NCBI GenBank assembly: GCA_964413525.1
Contig: CAYPTI010000004.1
Location: 1 to 37,379, forward strand
Direction: 5' to 3'
Length of the DNA stretch: 37,379 nucleotides
DNA from: CAYPTI01 sp964413525 [NCBI: uncultured bacterium]
GTDB lineage: Bacteria; T1Sed10-126
The notes beneath the pieces are model-generated. The model did not search any database. It saw nothing but the letters and a program-made list of their open reading frames with translations, and was not told where the DNA came from. Below, piece by piece: positions 1-7,822 of the stretch (positions are counted from its first letter, which is position 1; every line of letters begins with the position of its first letter). A program made the position numbers and the translations under genes.

Positions 1-163
1 GATCCACCGCCACCGCGACGTGGCGGTCGTGTACCCGGAGCCCGGCTGCGTCCAGACCCACCCCCGGCGGCACCCGGACGGAGTCGTCCAGCGGCAGATC
101 CGCCAGAAGGTCCTTCATTACCCCGGCATCAAGCTTCCCTTCGGGGAGTGCACCGTTCGACAT
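1..163 (-). CDS. AIR synthase-related (PurM/HypE-like) protein, N-terminal fragment
   Basis: The first 54 codons of a gene running off the left edge, read from ATG at 163-161. A good ribosome site (GGAAGGTGAT) lies about 5 nt upstream on the minus strand. The peptide begins MSNGALPEGKLDAG and contains PPGVGLDAAGL. That resembles the N-terminal glycine-rich nucleotide-binding segment (PGxGxDAA) of AIR synthase-related proteins, a PurM/HypE/SelD-fold family that handles ATP and phosphorylated substrates. The fragment is too short to separate the AIRS-related, HypE and ThiL groups; the PEGKL opening favours the uncharacterised AIRS-related group. It is divergent from the plus-strand MBL gene and shares a 133-bp control region with it. 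Confidence 0.55.
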   Translation of the reverse strand, partial: MSNGALPEGKLDAGVMKDLLADLPLDDSVRVPPGVGLDAAGLRVHDRHVAVAVD

Positions 164-234
164 CCCGATCACCTTCCACGGCGGGAATTCAGTCGTTGTG
201 GATCCCCCACTGATCATAACGAAAAGCACAGGGT

Positions 235-264
235 ATCATGACGTAGTGTCATTCTTGATATCAA
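235..264 (-). promoter_or_regulatory. Possible promoter and nested palindrome in divergent spacer
   Basis: On the minus strand TTGATA (264-259) and CATGAT (240-235) are 18 nt apart, a plausible sigma70-type pair for the leftward gene. The same stretch holds a perfect 10-bp palindrome, TTGATATCAA (255-264), and an inverted repeat ATGAC-N5-GTCAT (238-242/248-252). Outer TATC/GATA segments extend it. This could be an operator serving both divergent genes. Read by eye only. Confidence 0.3.
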
Positions 265-296
265 CCCCATGAACAAACGGAGAGGAAGCTTCCCGG

Positions 297-1409
297 ATGA
301 ACGTTGACCGACGGGATGGAAACGGAAAAGTTTTTGCCCTGATCCTGGTCCTCCTGATGGCCGGTTTCGGACTGTACGCGGGATACGATGTTTACGATGA
401 ACTTCTGTTCGGGAATTCTCAGGTGCCGGAAGAATTTGCCGCGAGTACCTCCGTACCCTCGGAAAACCGTCCCGAACAGGAACCGGACACCAACCGGGTT
501 TCAATCGAGGAGGTCACTCGGGAGTCCCGGGCCCGGGCCACGGATGCCGGACGGGTCGTCACCCCACTTGAACGGAAGTCGGATGAACTGCTGGTCGCCT
601 TCCTCGACGTGGGACAGGGAGATGCCGTGTTCCTTCAATTTCCGGACGGGACCAACATCCTGCTCGACGTGGGGGAAGGAGATTACGAGCGACATGACGT
701 CCTGGTGAACGCGGCCGACAACATCATCCTCCCCTACCTGGAGGAGAACAACATCACCGAGCTCGATTACTTTGTCTCCAGTCACCCCCACAGCGACCAC
801 ATCGGAGCCGCTCACGACCTGATTCGGGAACTTTCCCCCGACCGCGCGATCCTGTCCGGCCGCAGTCACACGACCACGACCTACGAAATGATGATGGAGG
901 CACTGTTTGAGCAGCAAGTCCCGGTGAATTCACCGGTGGAAGCCGACGGAACCCTGAATACGGGGGACGAGCTATCGATCCCCGAGGTGGAATTCCGACT
1001 GATGCGGGCGGCTCCCGAGCACCGGAATCTTAACGAAGCCAGCCTGACCTTCCGGCTTCAGTACGGGGACGTTAGTTTTCTGTTCACCGGCGACACGGAG
1101 GACGAGGGGGAGGCGGAACTGGTTGAAGAATGGGGTTCCGACCTCGACTCGACCGTCCTGAAGGTCGGCCACCACGGAAGCCGAACGTCCAGCAATCCGG
1201 AATTTCTTCGAACGGTGTCTCCCCGGCAGGCGATTATCATGGTCGGCGGGTACAACACCTACGGCCACCCCCATCCGTCGGTCGTATCACGATTGGAGGA
1301 ACACGGAGCCACCGTTCACCGGACCGACGAACACGGGTCAATCATGATGGCGACCGACGGAGAGACCCTGCGATATTATCGTTCCTCGGAGCTTTCAGCC
1401 GTACGCTGA
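297..1409 (+). CDS. Membrane-anchored ComEC-type metallo-beta-lactamase-fold hydrolase (intact metal site)
   Basis: 370 aa from ATG at 297, with AGAGGAAG at 281-288 as ribosome site. One N-terminal TM helix (about residues 11-30) is followed by a low-complexity linker. An MBL fold of the ComEC/Rec2 C-terminal type starts near residue 98. Visible motifs are LDVGQGDA (103-110), HPHSDHIG (163-170, the metal-binding HxHxDH), FTGDT (263-267), KVGHHGS (289-295) and TYGHPHPSV (321-329). All ligands expected of a zinc hydrolase/phosphodiesterase are present. The protein is probably exported and tethered on the outer face of the inner membrane. ComEC MBL domains are proposed to degrade the non-transported DNA strand; whether this standalone copy does so is inference. 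It is the only plus-strand gene in the window and converges on the hydrolase gene with a 4-bp gap. Confidence 0.8.
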   Translation: MNVDRRDGNGKVFALILVLLMAGFGLYAGYDVYDELLFGNSQVPEEFAASTSVPSENRPEQEPDTNRVSIEEVTRESRARATDAGRVVTPLERKSDELLVAFLDVGQGDAVFLQFPDGTNILLDVGEGDYERHDVLVNAADNIILPYLEENNITELDYFVSSHPHSDHIGAAHDLIRELSPDRAILSGRSHTTTTYEMMMEALFEQQVPVNSPVEADGTLNTGDELSIPEVEFRLMRAAPEHRNLNEASLTFRLQYGDVSFLFTGDTEDEGEAELVEEWGSDLDSTVLKVGHHGSRTSSNPEFLRTVSPRQAIIMVGGYNTYGHPHPSVVSRLEEHGATVHRTDEHGSIMMATDGETLRYYRSSELSAVR

Positions 1410-1413
1410 CGAC

Positions 1414-2190
1414 TCAGATCCGGGTCAGGAAATCTGTGATCAATCCGACCACCCGCTCGCGCTGGTAATCCAGGTGCAGGATGTGTCCGGTGCGGGTCAG
1501 GGTGCGGACTTCATTTACCGGGTTGGGAGCCTTCCGGAGCCTCCGTCGGACAACCGGCGTGTTGACCACCGAATCCTCACGGGCGAGCAGCCCCAGGAGA
1601 GGCATCCTCAGCTGACGGGGATCGACCGATCCGCGGGCATCCCTCATCAGTCGCGTGATTTCCCGAACCGACTCCACGGGTATCCAGTCGTACAGCAACA
1701 ATTCGGCCGCTCTTCGTTCATCCATGAGGGTATTCAGGGACAGTCGGGGCACGTAATCGACCAGCCATCCCACGGTTTTAACCCACCATTCAACGGAAAG
1801 GACGTAATACCAGCGGTAGGCGTACTCCAGGGCCGGCGCGAGAAGGATCAGTCCGTCCAGAGGAGCTTTTTGTGCAAGGCGGTACGCAAGCAACCCGCCG
1901 AGCGAACTTCCCAGAACGGCTAATCGGCCCGAACCCGCGATCCGGTCGATTCGCTCCCGGACGGCCCGAAGCCACTCCCAGCGGCCGGCCTCCCGGAGAT
2001 CGGAGGGCCGGGTTCCGTGACCGGGCAATCGCATGACCTCGACGGTCCAGTTTGTTTTTCGATGAATGTTGTCCGCAAGGTAGCGGTAACTGGACGGGTT
2101 ATCCAGAAACCCGTGGACGACCAGCAGGGTACGGTCCCCGGATCCTTCAAGTCGGAATTCATCCGCCCTCGGATCCATCAACTCGCTCAC
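1414..2190 (-). CDS. Alpha/beta hydrolase (carboxylesterase / monoacylglycerol lipase-like)
   Basis: 258 aa from GTG at 2190, with GAGGTGG about 8 nt upstream. The oxyanion-hole region is VVHGFLD (24-30). The conserved GHGTRPSD (57-64) is typical of the carboxylesterase/monoacylglycerol lipase branch. The nucleophile elbow is GSSLGG with Ser96. The acid is probably Asp206 in LAREDSVV, and the histidine is His236 in RTGHILH. Length and motif order fit a single-domain serine esterase of about 250 aa. No signal peptide is seen, so it is probably cytoplasmic. The substrate cannot be deduced; relatives hydrolyse short-chain esters or monoacylglycerols. A 464-bp spacer separates it from the upstream slipin gene, so it probably has its own promoter. 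Confidence 0.8.
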   Translation of the reverse strand: MSELMDPRADEFRLEGSGDRTLLVVHGFLDNPSSYRYLADNIHRKTNWTVEVMRLPGHGTRPSDLREAGRWEWLRAVRERIDRIAGSGRLAVLGSSLGGLLAYRLAQKAPLDGLILLAPALEYAYRWYYVLSVEWWVKTVGWLVDYVPRLSLNTLMDERRAAELLLYDWIPVESVREITRLMRDARGSVDPRQLRMPLLGLLAREDSVVNTPVVRRRLRKAPNPVNEVRTLTRTGHILHLDYQRERVVGLITDFLTRI

Positions 2191-2654
2191 AAATTTTCCA
2201 CCTCACGGAAAGTCGGTTTCCATCGACCCGCATCCGCGGTGCAAAGAACCCATCTCATCCGGATCCTCGAATCAACAACCGTTGGTGAGGGTCAACCGCT
2301 CGCTCCCTCAATCAGCGGCCGGATGGTATCGAGACCGTCCCCCAACCCCTGCGGAGGTATGGGGCGTCGATTCCTCCAGCCTGGATGGTTTGCGAACCGT
2401 GGGATGATATGAAAACGGAGCTCATCGGAGTTTCGTCGGTGAACTGGCGGGGGTCGAAGCCAGTCCCGTGGCGGGTGAACGGCTGATCGACCAGGGGAGA
2501 CTGCCCTTACTTAAGTCTGCTCCGGGCCGTCATTATCCGGCTGCTGCACAATGAATCGAACCGGGTGGCCCCGGACCACGAATTCAATCCGGGAAACCTG
2601 ATCGGGAAGGTCCCGGCGGTTCAACCGGCGGACGAAGACGTTTATTTTGAGGAC
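2191..2654. other. 464-bp spacer with a possible folded element at 2402-2538
   Basis: I see no supported gene here. The stretch 2402-2538 is rich in nested inverted repeats. The ends can pair (GGATGATATGA at 2402-2412 with TCATTATCC at 2530-2538, with small bulges). Inside are CTGGC/GCCAG (2444-2448/2459-2463), CCCG/CGGG (2465-2468/2472-2475) and an arm ACGGC...GGGG-AGACT/AGTCT-g-CTCC...GCCGT (2479-2530). It could be a small RNA, or a leader of the hydrolase gene on the minus strand. I could not match it to a known riboswitch or RNA family. Confidence 0.25.
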
Positions 2655-3596
2655 TCAGGTGTCTTCCGGGTCAATGTCCTCGGGATCGATATCCCCCGGG
2701 TCAACGTCCGGATCGTCCTGCGGAAATTCCTCTCCTTCGGCAAATTCTTCTACTTCCTCCTCGGCCTGCTCCAGTTCCTCCTCGAGGTCGATCGAGTCCG
2801 GCATGTCCTCCGGATCCGGAAGATCCTCCGGAGAAAGGTCCTCAAGCTCTTCGGAGTTCACGATGCGGGAAAAGGTGTCGATCGGGATGGGGAAGGCAAT
2901 CGTCGTGGTGTCTTCGCTGGAAATGTCGACCAGGGTCTGAAGGTACCGAAGCTGGATCCCGGTCTCGGTCTGACCGATAACCTTGGCGGCCATGTTGATC
3001 TTTTCCGAGGCCTGGTGCTCCCCTTCGGCGGCGATGATCTTGGCCCGACGTTCCCGCTCGGCCTCGGCCTGACGGGCCATGGCACGCTGCATGGAATGGG
3101 GCAATTCGACGTTCTTGACTTCCACGGCGGTAACCTTCACACCCCAGGGATCGGTGTGGTCGTCGATAACTTCCTGCAGTTGCTGGTTGATCTTGTCCCG
3201 CTCGGCCAGCAGTTCGTCCAGTTCGGCCTGACCGATGATGCTCCGGAGGGTCGTCTGACCGATCTCGCTGGTCGCGAGGTAGTAGTTGTTCACCTGGATC
3301 ACGGAATCCTCGGGGTTGTCGACCCGGAAGTACACGACGGCGCTGACCTCGACCGGTACGTTGTCGATGGTCATGACGTCCTGGGCCGGCACGTCCATGG
3401 TGATAATCCGCATGTTGACCCGTTCCATCTGTTCAATGATGGGAACCACGTAGATAATTCCGGGTCCCCGGGTCCCGACGTATCGACCAAGCCGGAGAAT
3501 AACGGCCCGTTCGTACTCCTTGATGATCTTGATTCCGCTGATGGCAAAAATCACGAAGACCACGGCAACACCGAGAAGTATCTGTGTAACGGTCAT
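2655..3596 (-). CDS. Slipin / stomatin-like SPFH membrane protein
   Basis: 313 aa. I chose ATG at 3596 because GAGGAG sits 8 nt upstream; a TTG 6 nt earlier is too close to that site. An N-terminal membrane helix (about residues 5-22) is followed by a typical slipin SPFH domain. Recognisable blocks are YERAVILRLGRY, GPGIIYVVPIIEQM and a coiled-coil region with RQAEAERERRAKIIAAEGE. The C-terminal 60 residues are very acidic and end in imperfect Asp-Pro-Glu/Asp-Asp repeats, which is unusual. Slipins form oligomeric rings on the inner membrane and are classically paired with NfeD proteases, whose gene lies directly upstream. That pairing supports the call. Role: probably membrane microdomain organisation or protein quality control. 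Confidence 0.9.
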   Translation of the reverse strand: MTVTQILLGVAVVFVIFAISGIKIIKEYERAVILRLGRYVGTRGPGIIYVVPIIEQMERVNMRIITMDVPAQDVMTIDNVPVEVSAVVYFRVDNPEDSVIQVNNYYLATSEIGQTTLRSIIGQAELDELLAERDKINQQLQEVIDDHTDPWGVKVTAVEVKNVELPHSMQRAMARQAEAERERRAKIIAAEGEHQASEKINMAAKVIGQTETGIQLRYLQTLVDISSEDTTTIAFPIPIDTFSRIVNSEELEDLSPEDLPDPEDMPDSIDLEEELEQAEEEVEEFAEGEEFPQDDPDVDPGDIDPEDIDPEDT

Positions 3597-3715
3597 GGAC
3601 AAGGCTCCTCAGGTTCAGGTTTGATTTTTAATAATGAATTGAAAGCTTAACAAATCCTGAATCAAACGACCAATTCCGTTCTTTTTTTATCCCCGGAGCG
3701 GTACCCGGGTTCGGT
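3597..3715 (-). promoter_or_regulatory. AT-rich nfeD-slipin spacer, possible slipin promoter
   Basis: This 119-bp spacer is clearly more AT-rich than its surroundings. On the minus strand it has TTTGTT (3655-3650) and TATTAA (3633-3628) separated by 16 nt, a weak promoter match. TTCAGG and CCTGAA (around 3613-3618 and 3655-3660) flank the AT-rich core and could pair. Slipin may therefore be transcribed separately as well as from nfeD. Confidence 0.25.
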
Positions 3716-5143
3716 TCAAGAATCCTCGGTCGTTTGGTCCGGCTCCGGTTTGTCCTCCTCCACCGTCAGCGAGCGTTCGTGTTTTTCCACCACCCGGATG
3801 GGTGTATCCCGACGCAGTTCCCGACCGTCGGCGCTCTCGGCCTTCCAGTACTCCCCCCAGACGTAAACCATGCCCTCCGGATTCAGATCCTCCTTGACCT
3901 TGCCCGTTCGGCCGACGAGGTAATCGTCCCCGATCCGAACCTCGTCGACGAAGGTGCGTTTCACCAGCCACATCATGATAAAGACGAACGTGACCATCGC
4001 GGCGGTGATCCCGATCATCAGCCCCAGCGGGACGGCAAAGGCCTCGGTCTCGAACAGCATGACGCCCCCGAGCAGAAAGGAGATCGCACCTCCGATCGTG
4101 AGGACCCCGAAGGTCGGTACGAAGATGTCCAGGACCATGAGGATCAGGCCGAGGAAAATCAGGGCCAATCCGGCGTAATTGATCGGCATCATGCCCAGCC
4201 CGAAGAAGCCGAGCAGCAGAAAAATCCCGCCCAGCACCGCACCGATCCCCACGCCGGGGTTGGTAATTTCGTAAATAAGGGCCATAAATCCCAGGGAGAA
4301 CAGAATCATCAGAAGCTGTGGATCGGTCAGGGTCTTTAGAAAGTCTTCCTGCCAGGTCCAGCCCAGGGTCCGAACGTCCGAGGTCTCCACGAACCGGACC
4401 GATTCTCCCGAGGCCAGTTCAACCTCCCGGTCGACGAGCTGCTCGGTGAGGTCGGTTACACTGTCGGCCCGGATCTCGATGATCCCTTCCTCAAGCGCTT
4501 CTTCCTCTCCGACGGAAATCCCCTCCCGGACGAACTGCTCCGCCAGGTCCTGGTTCCGGTCCTGCTGGGCCGCGAGACGGCGAATTTTGGTGGCCGACCA
4601 TTCCATGACCTTCTTCATCCGATCGTCCTGGGACTCCTGTTCAAGCGTTTCCTGTTCTTCTTCGTCCTCCACCTGATCCGGAGTGGGAGGCTGTCCGCCC
4701 ATCTGGACCGGCGTGGCCGAACCGATGGTGCTGGCGGATGCCATGGAGGCAACGTGAGAGGACAGAAGGATGAAGGCGCCGGCCGAGGTGGCGTCCCCTC
4801 CCCGCGGTACCCAGACGATAACCGGTACGTCGGCCCGGAGAATTCGGTTGGTCATTTCGTTCATGGAATCCATCAACCCACCGGGGGTGTCCATCTCAAT
4901 GATGATCCCCTGGGCCCGATCGGTTTCCGCCTGTTCGATGACGCGGTCCAGGTAACCCGCGGTGACGGGATTAATCGGACCTTCGATCACGCCGTGGTAA
5001 TAAAACGGTTCCCGTTCGGCCGTCTCGTGTTCGGACGACATACCCGGGAAGCCGAATACGCCGAGCAACAGCGCCCCGGTCAACAACAGAATCAATCCGG
5101 TGACCCAGGCCGTTCCCAGCCGGTCCGGCAACAAACTATTCAT
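3716..5143 (-). CDS. NfeD-family membrane serine protease (ClpP-class, long form)
   Basis: 475 aa from ATG at 5143, whose ATGA overlaps the trpA stop. A signal/TM segment lies at 12-32. It is followed by a ClpP-like protease domain (about 45-235) with EMDTPGGLMDSM and the catalytic-serine segment GGDATSAGAF (Ser120); the partner lysine is probably in DRMKKVM (about 177). Several TM helices follow (about 275-395), then an OB-fold NfeD domain (about 400-455) with VGRTGKVKEDLNPEGMVYVWGE. This is the long NfeD1b architecture, known in archaeal homologues to cleave stomatin-type proteins. A slipin gene directly downstream fits that partnership. Tight coupling to trpA suggests expression with the trp operon rather than any biochemical link. 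Confidence 0.9.
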   Translation of the reverse strand: MNSLLPDRLGTAWVTGLILLLTGALLLGVFGFPGMSSEHETAEREPFYYHGVIEGPINPVTAGYLDRVIEQAETDRAQGIIIEMDTPGGLMDSMNEMTNRILRADVPVIVWVPRGGDATSAGAFILLSSHVASMASASTIGSATPVQMGGQPPTPDQVEDEEEQETLEQESQDDRMKKVMEWSATKIRRLAAQQDRNQDLAEQFVREGISVGEEEALEEGIIEIRADSVTDLTEQLVDREVELASGESVRFVETSDVRTLGWTWQEDFLKTLTDPQLLMILFSLGFMALIYEITNPGVGIGAVLGGIFLLLGFFGLGMMPINYAGLALIFLGLILMVLDIFVPTFGVLTIGGAISFLLGGVMLFETEAFAVPLGLMIGITAAMVTFVFIMMWLVKRTFVDEVRIGDDYLVGRTGKVKEDLNPEGMVYVWGEYWKAESADGRELRRDTPIRVVEKHERSLTVEEDKPEPDQTTEDS

Positions 5144-5958
5144 GAATGGACACCTTTCCGTCCGTGCAGGGGATCGGCCAGTTCCCGGACCTTTGATTCA
5201 AGTCCGCTGAGAAGTCGGTCCGATGCACCGCCGTGTCGTTCAATAACGTCGGCAAGCGCGCTCCCGACGATGACGCCGTCCACCGGCCCGAGGAGATCAC
5301 CGAGGTCGGACGTATCGGACACCCCGAATCCCATCGCCACCGGGAGGTCACTCGCTCCGGCTACGTCCCTCAGACGCTCCCGCAGGCGGTCGGAAAATCC
5401 TTCTCGGGCTCCGGTCACCCCGGTGACGTTGACGTAGTACAAAAACCCCGTGGCCTTCCGGCTCAGGTCACGAACCCGGTCGAGCGGCGTGGTCGGGGTG
5501 GCCAGCAGCACGGTGGCGAGATCATGGTGCCCGGCCCGATCGAAGAATTCCGGCGATTCCTCCGGCGGAAGGTCCACCGCGAGAATCCCGTCCGCTCCGG
5601 CGTCCCGGGCCCGGGAGAGAAATCGATCGTCCCCCCATCGAAAGACGGGGTTGTAGTACGTCATCACGACGACGGGGATCTCAACGTCCGGACGAACCCG
5701 CTCCAGCATCGAAAAATAGTCCTCAATGGAAAATCCGTTTTCCAGGCTTCGCGTGGACGCCCGTTGCAGGGTTGGACCATCGGCCAGGGGATCGCTGAAG
5801 GGAATGCCCAGTTCAACGGCATCGGCTCCCCAGGACTCCAGGTTCCGGAGGATCCGTTCGGTGGTTTCAAGGTCCGGATCGCCCGCACAGAGATAGGGCA
5901 TGAACAGCCGACCCTCGTCCTGCGTCCTTCGACGAAATTGTCCCCTGACCCGGTTCAC
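5140..5958 (-). CDS. trpA: Tryptophan synthase alpha subunit
   Basis: 272 aa from GTG at 5958, whose GTGA overlaps the trpB stop. It cleaves indole-3-glycerol phosphate to indole and glyceraldehyde-3-phosphate. MPYLCAGDPD, the catalytic-Glu segment AVELGIPFSDPLADGP (the final Asp belongs to the second catalytic position) and the phosphate-binding VAMGFGVSD/VIVGSAL blocks are all present. Length is normal for the family. The last gene of the trp set proper; its stop overlaps the nfeD start by 4 nt. Confidence 0.95.
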   Translation of the reverse strand: MNRVRGQFRRRTQDEGRLFMPYLCAGDPDLETTERILRNLESWGADAVELGIPFSDPLADGPTLQRASTRSLENGFSIEDYFSMLERVRPDVEIPVVVMTYYNPVFRWGDDRFLSRARDAGADGILAVDLPPEESPEFFDRAGHHDLATVLLATPTTPLDRVRDLSRKATGFLYYVNVTGVTGAREGFSDRLRERLRDVAGASDLPVAMGFGVSDTSDLGDLLGPVDGVIVGSALADVIERHGGASDRLLSGLESKVRELADPLHGRKGVHS

Positions 5959-7154
5959 AGGGCTGCCTCCGGTTCCCAGTCCTCGTACTCGGCGACGCTT
6001 CGGACATCCTTGTCGCCTCGGCCGCAGAGGTTCAGGATCACGCTGTCTTTGTCCTCGAGAATGTCGGGATGACGGGAAAGGTATCCGATGGCGTGGGACG
6101 GTTCGAGGGCCGGGATGATCCCTTCCAGCTCCGACATCACCTTGAATCCGTGGATTGCTTCGTCGTCGGTGGCCGCCACCACCTGGAGCCTGCCTTCGTC
6201 CTTCAAATGAGCCAGCTGGGGACCCACCCCGGGATAGTCCAACCCTGCCGAGACGCTGTGAGGGATTTGAACCTGACCGTCCTCGTCACTCATCAGGTAG
6301 CTTTTGCTCCCGTGCAGCACTCCCGGGTCCCCCTCCACCAGCGGGGCGGCGTGCTCATCGGTGTCGACTCCCTTCCCGGCCGCTTCCACACCAATCAGGG
6401 GCACGTCCTCATCCAGAAATTCACTGAACAACCCCATCGCGTTGGAGCCTCCTCCGACGCAGGCGATCAGAGCGTCGGGGAGTCCGCCCACCCGGTCGTC
6501 GTACTGCTGCCGGGCTTCCTTGCCGATCACGGACTGGAAGTCTCGAACCATGTCGGGATACGGGGACGGACCGACCACCGATCCGATGATGTAGTGGGTG
6601 TCGTCCACGTTGGTCACCCAGTCACGGATGGCTTCGTTGGTGGCGTCCTTCAGGGTGCCGTTCCCGGAGCTGACCCCGCGAACCTCGGCTCCCAGAAGTT
6701 CCATCCGGTACACGTTCAGGGATTGTCGCTCAAGATCTTCCTCCCCCATGTAGACCACACAGTCCTTGTCGAAGTGAGCGCAGACCGTGGCCGTGGCGAC
6801 CCCGTGCTGGCCGGCCCCGGTCTCGGCAATGATCCGCTGCTTATCCATCCGCTCGGCCAGCAGGATCTGACCGAGTGTGTTGTTGAGCTTGTGAGCCCCC
6901 GTGTGGTTGAGTTCATCCCGTTTCAGGTAGACTTCGGTTCCAACGTGCTCGGAAAACCGGTCCGCCCGGGTCAACGGAGTCGGCCGGCCCCCGAACTCCC
7001 GGTAATACTCGTCCAGCCGATCGCGGAATTCCTCATCCTCCCAGGCGGACTCGTAGGCTTTCGTCAGCTCGTCAAGGGCCCGGATCAGGGTTTCGGGAAC
7101 GTACCGTCCTCCGTAGGGACCAAACCGGCTGCTGTTGACGGTGGATTCGTTCAT
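5955..7154 (-). CDS. trpB: Tryptophan synthase beta subunit
   Basis: 399 aa from ATG at 7154, overlapping the trpF stop by 1 nt (TAATG). This PLP enzyme condenses indole with serine. GPYGGRYVPETL opens the protein. The PLP lysine lies in LNHTGAHKLNN, followed by ETGAGQHGVATAT and the phosphate-binding GGGSNAMG. It matches the common TrpB1 type by length and by its partnership with the adjacent trpA. Confidence 0.96.
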   Translation of the reverse strand: MNESTVNSSRFGPYGGRYVPETLIRALDELTKAYESAWEDEEFRDRLDEYYREFGGRPTPLTRADRFSEHVGTEVYLKRDELNHTGAHKLNNTLGQILLAERMDKQRIIAETGAGQHGVATATVCAHFDKDCVVYMGEEDLERQSLNVYRMELLGAEVRGVSSGNGTLKDATNEAIRDWVTNVDDTHYIIGSVVGPSPYPDMVRDFQSVIGKEARQQYDDRVGGLPDALIACVGGGSNAMGLFSEFLDEDVPLIGVEAAGKGVDTDEHAAPLVEGDPGVLHGSKSYLMSDEDGQVQIPHSVSAGLDYPGVGPQLAHLKDEGRLQVVAATDDEAIHGFKVMSELEGIIPALEPSHAIGYLSRHPDILEDKDSVILNLCGRGDKDVRSVAEYEDWEPEAAL

Positions 7155-7822
7155 TAGAAGTTCACCCGATTTCCCGTGGAGACCGTGCTCCGGACTTCGT
7201 CAACAAACGATCGTACCCGGACCAGATCCTTGGTCCCGTCCGCGGACTCCACCCCGCTGGCCACGTCCACGCCCCAGGGACGAAGGCTCTCTACGGCCCC
7301 CCGAACGTTGTCGGGGGTTAGCCCTCCGGCCAGGATCCAGCGTTCGGGCAGGGTCATCCGACGAAGCCGCTCCCAGGGGGCCCGTTCCCCGGTGCCGCCC
7401 ACCTTATCGGGATCGTAATGGTCAAACAGATGGGCCCGGCAGGAATACGATTCCCAGTCCGCCTCCCCGGTTTCGGGGAGATGAATCGCCTTGATCACCG
7501 GGCGGAGTTCGGAGGCCTTCTCCACGAACTGAGGAGATTCGTTCCCGTGCAGCTGAAGGAAGTCAAAATCGACCGTTTCCAGCTCGTTCGATATGGTTTC
7601 GAGGGATTCGTCGACGTACAGGCCGACCACGGCCAGGGACGAATTCTCCGCCCGAACCGCCTCGGCCAGCTCCCGGGCCTGTTCAAGGGTCACGTACCGA
7701 TGAGTGTCCGGATACCGGTTAAGCCCGACCGCATTTATGTTCAGGTTCGCGATGGACCGGGCGGTCCCGGGATCCCTCAATCCACAAATTTTAATCCACG
7801 GTTCACCGGCTTGAGGACTCAT
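7154..7822 (-). CDS. trpF: Phosphoribosylanthranilate isomerase
   Basis: 222 aa. I chose ATG at 7822 (TGATG with the trpD stop) over an in-frame TTG one codon earlier. It is a TIM-barrel isomerase converting phosphoribosylanthranilate to CdRP. The catalytic Cys is in KICGLRD. The general-acid Asp is in LFDHYDPDKVGGTGE, and the phosphate loop is ILAGGLTPDNV with VDVASGVES. One oddity: the usual SPR segment after beta-2 reads NRYPDTHRYV. It is encoded directly between trpD and trpB; trpC, normally next to it, is absent. Confidence 0.92.
   Translation of the reverse strand: MSPQAGEPWIKICGLRDPGTARSIANLNINAVGLNRYPDTHRYVTLEQARELAEAVRAENSSLAVVGLYVDESLETISNELETVDFDFLQLHGNESPQFVEKASELRPVIKAIHLPETGEADWESYSCRAHLFDHYDPDKVGGTGERAPWERLRRMTLPERWILAGGLTPDNVRGAVESLRPWGVDVASGVESADGTKDLVRVRSFVDEVRSTVSTGNRVNF

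Noticed and set aside
2540-2580. tRNA-like T-loop (GGTTCGATTC on the minus strand)
   Set aside because: The flanking bases do not form a T stem and no acceptor or anticodon arm is found.
2565-3650. A 361-codon open frame on the plus strand
   Set aside because: It is fully antisense to slipin, its protein is low-complexity Gly/Asp/His/Leu shadow sequence, and it has no ribosome site.
6069-7157. A 362-codon plus-strand frame opposite trpB
   Set aside because: GC-rich antisense shadow of a highly conserved gene; no recognisable domain.
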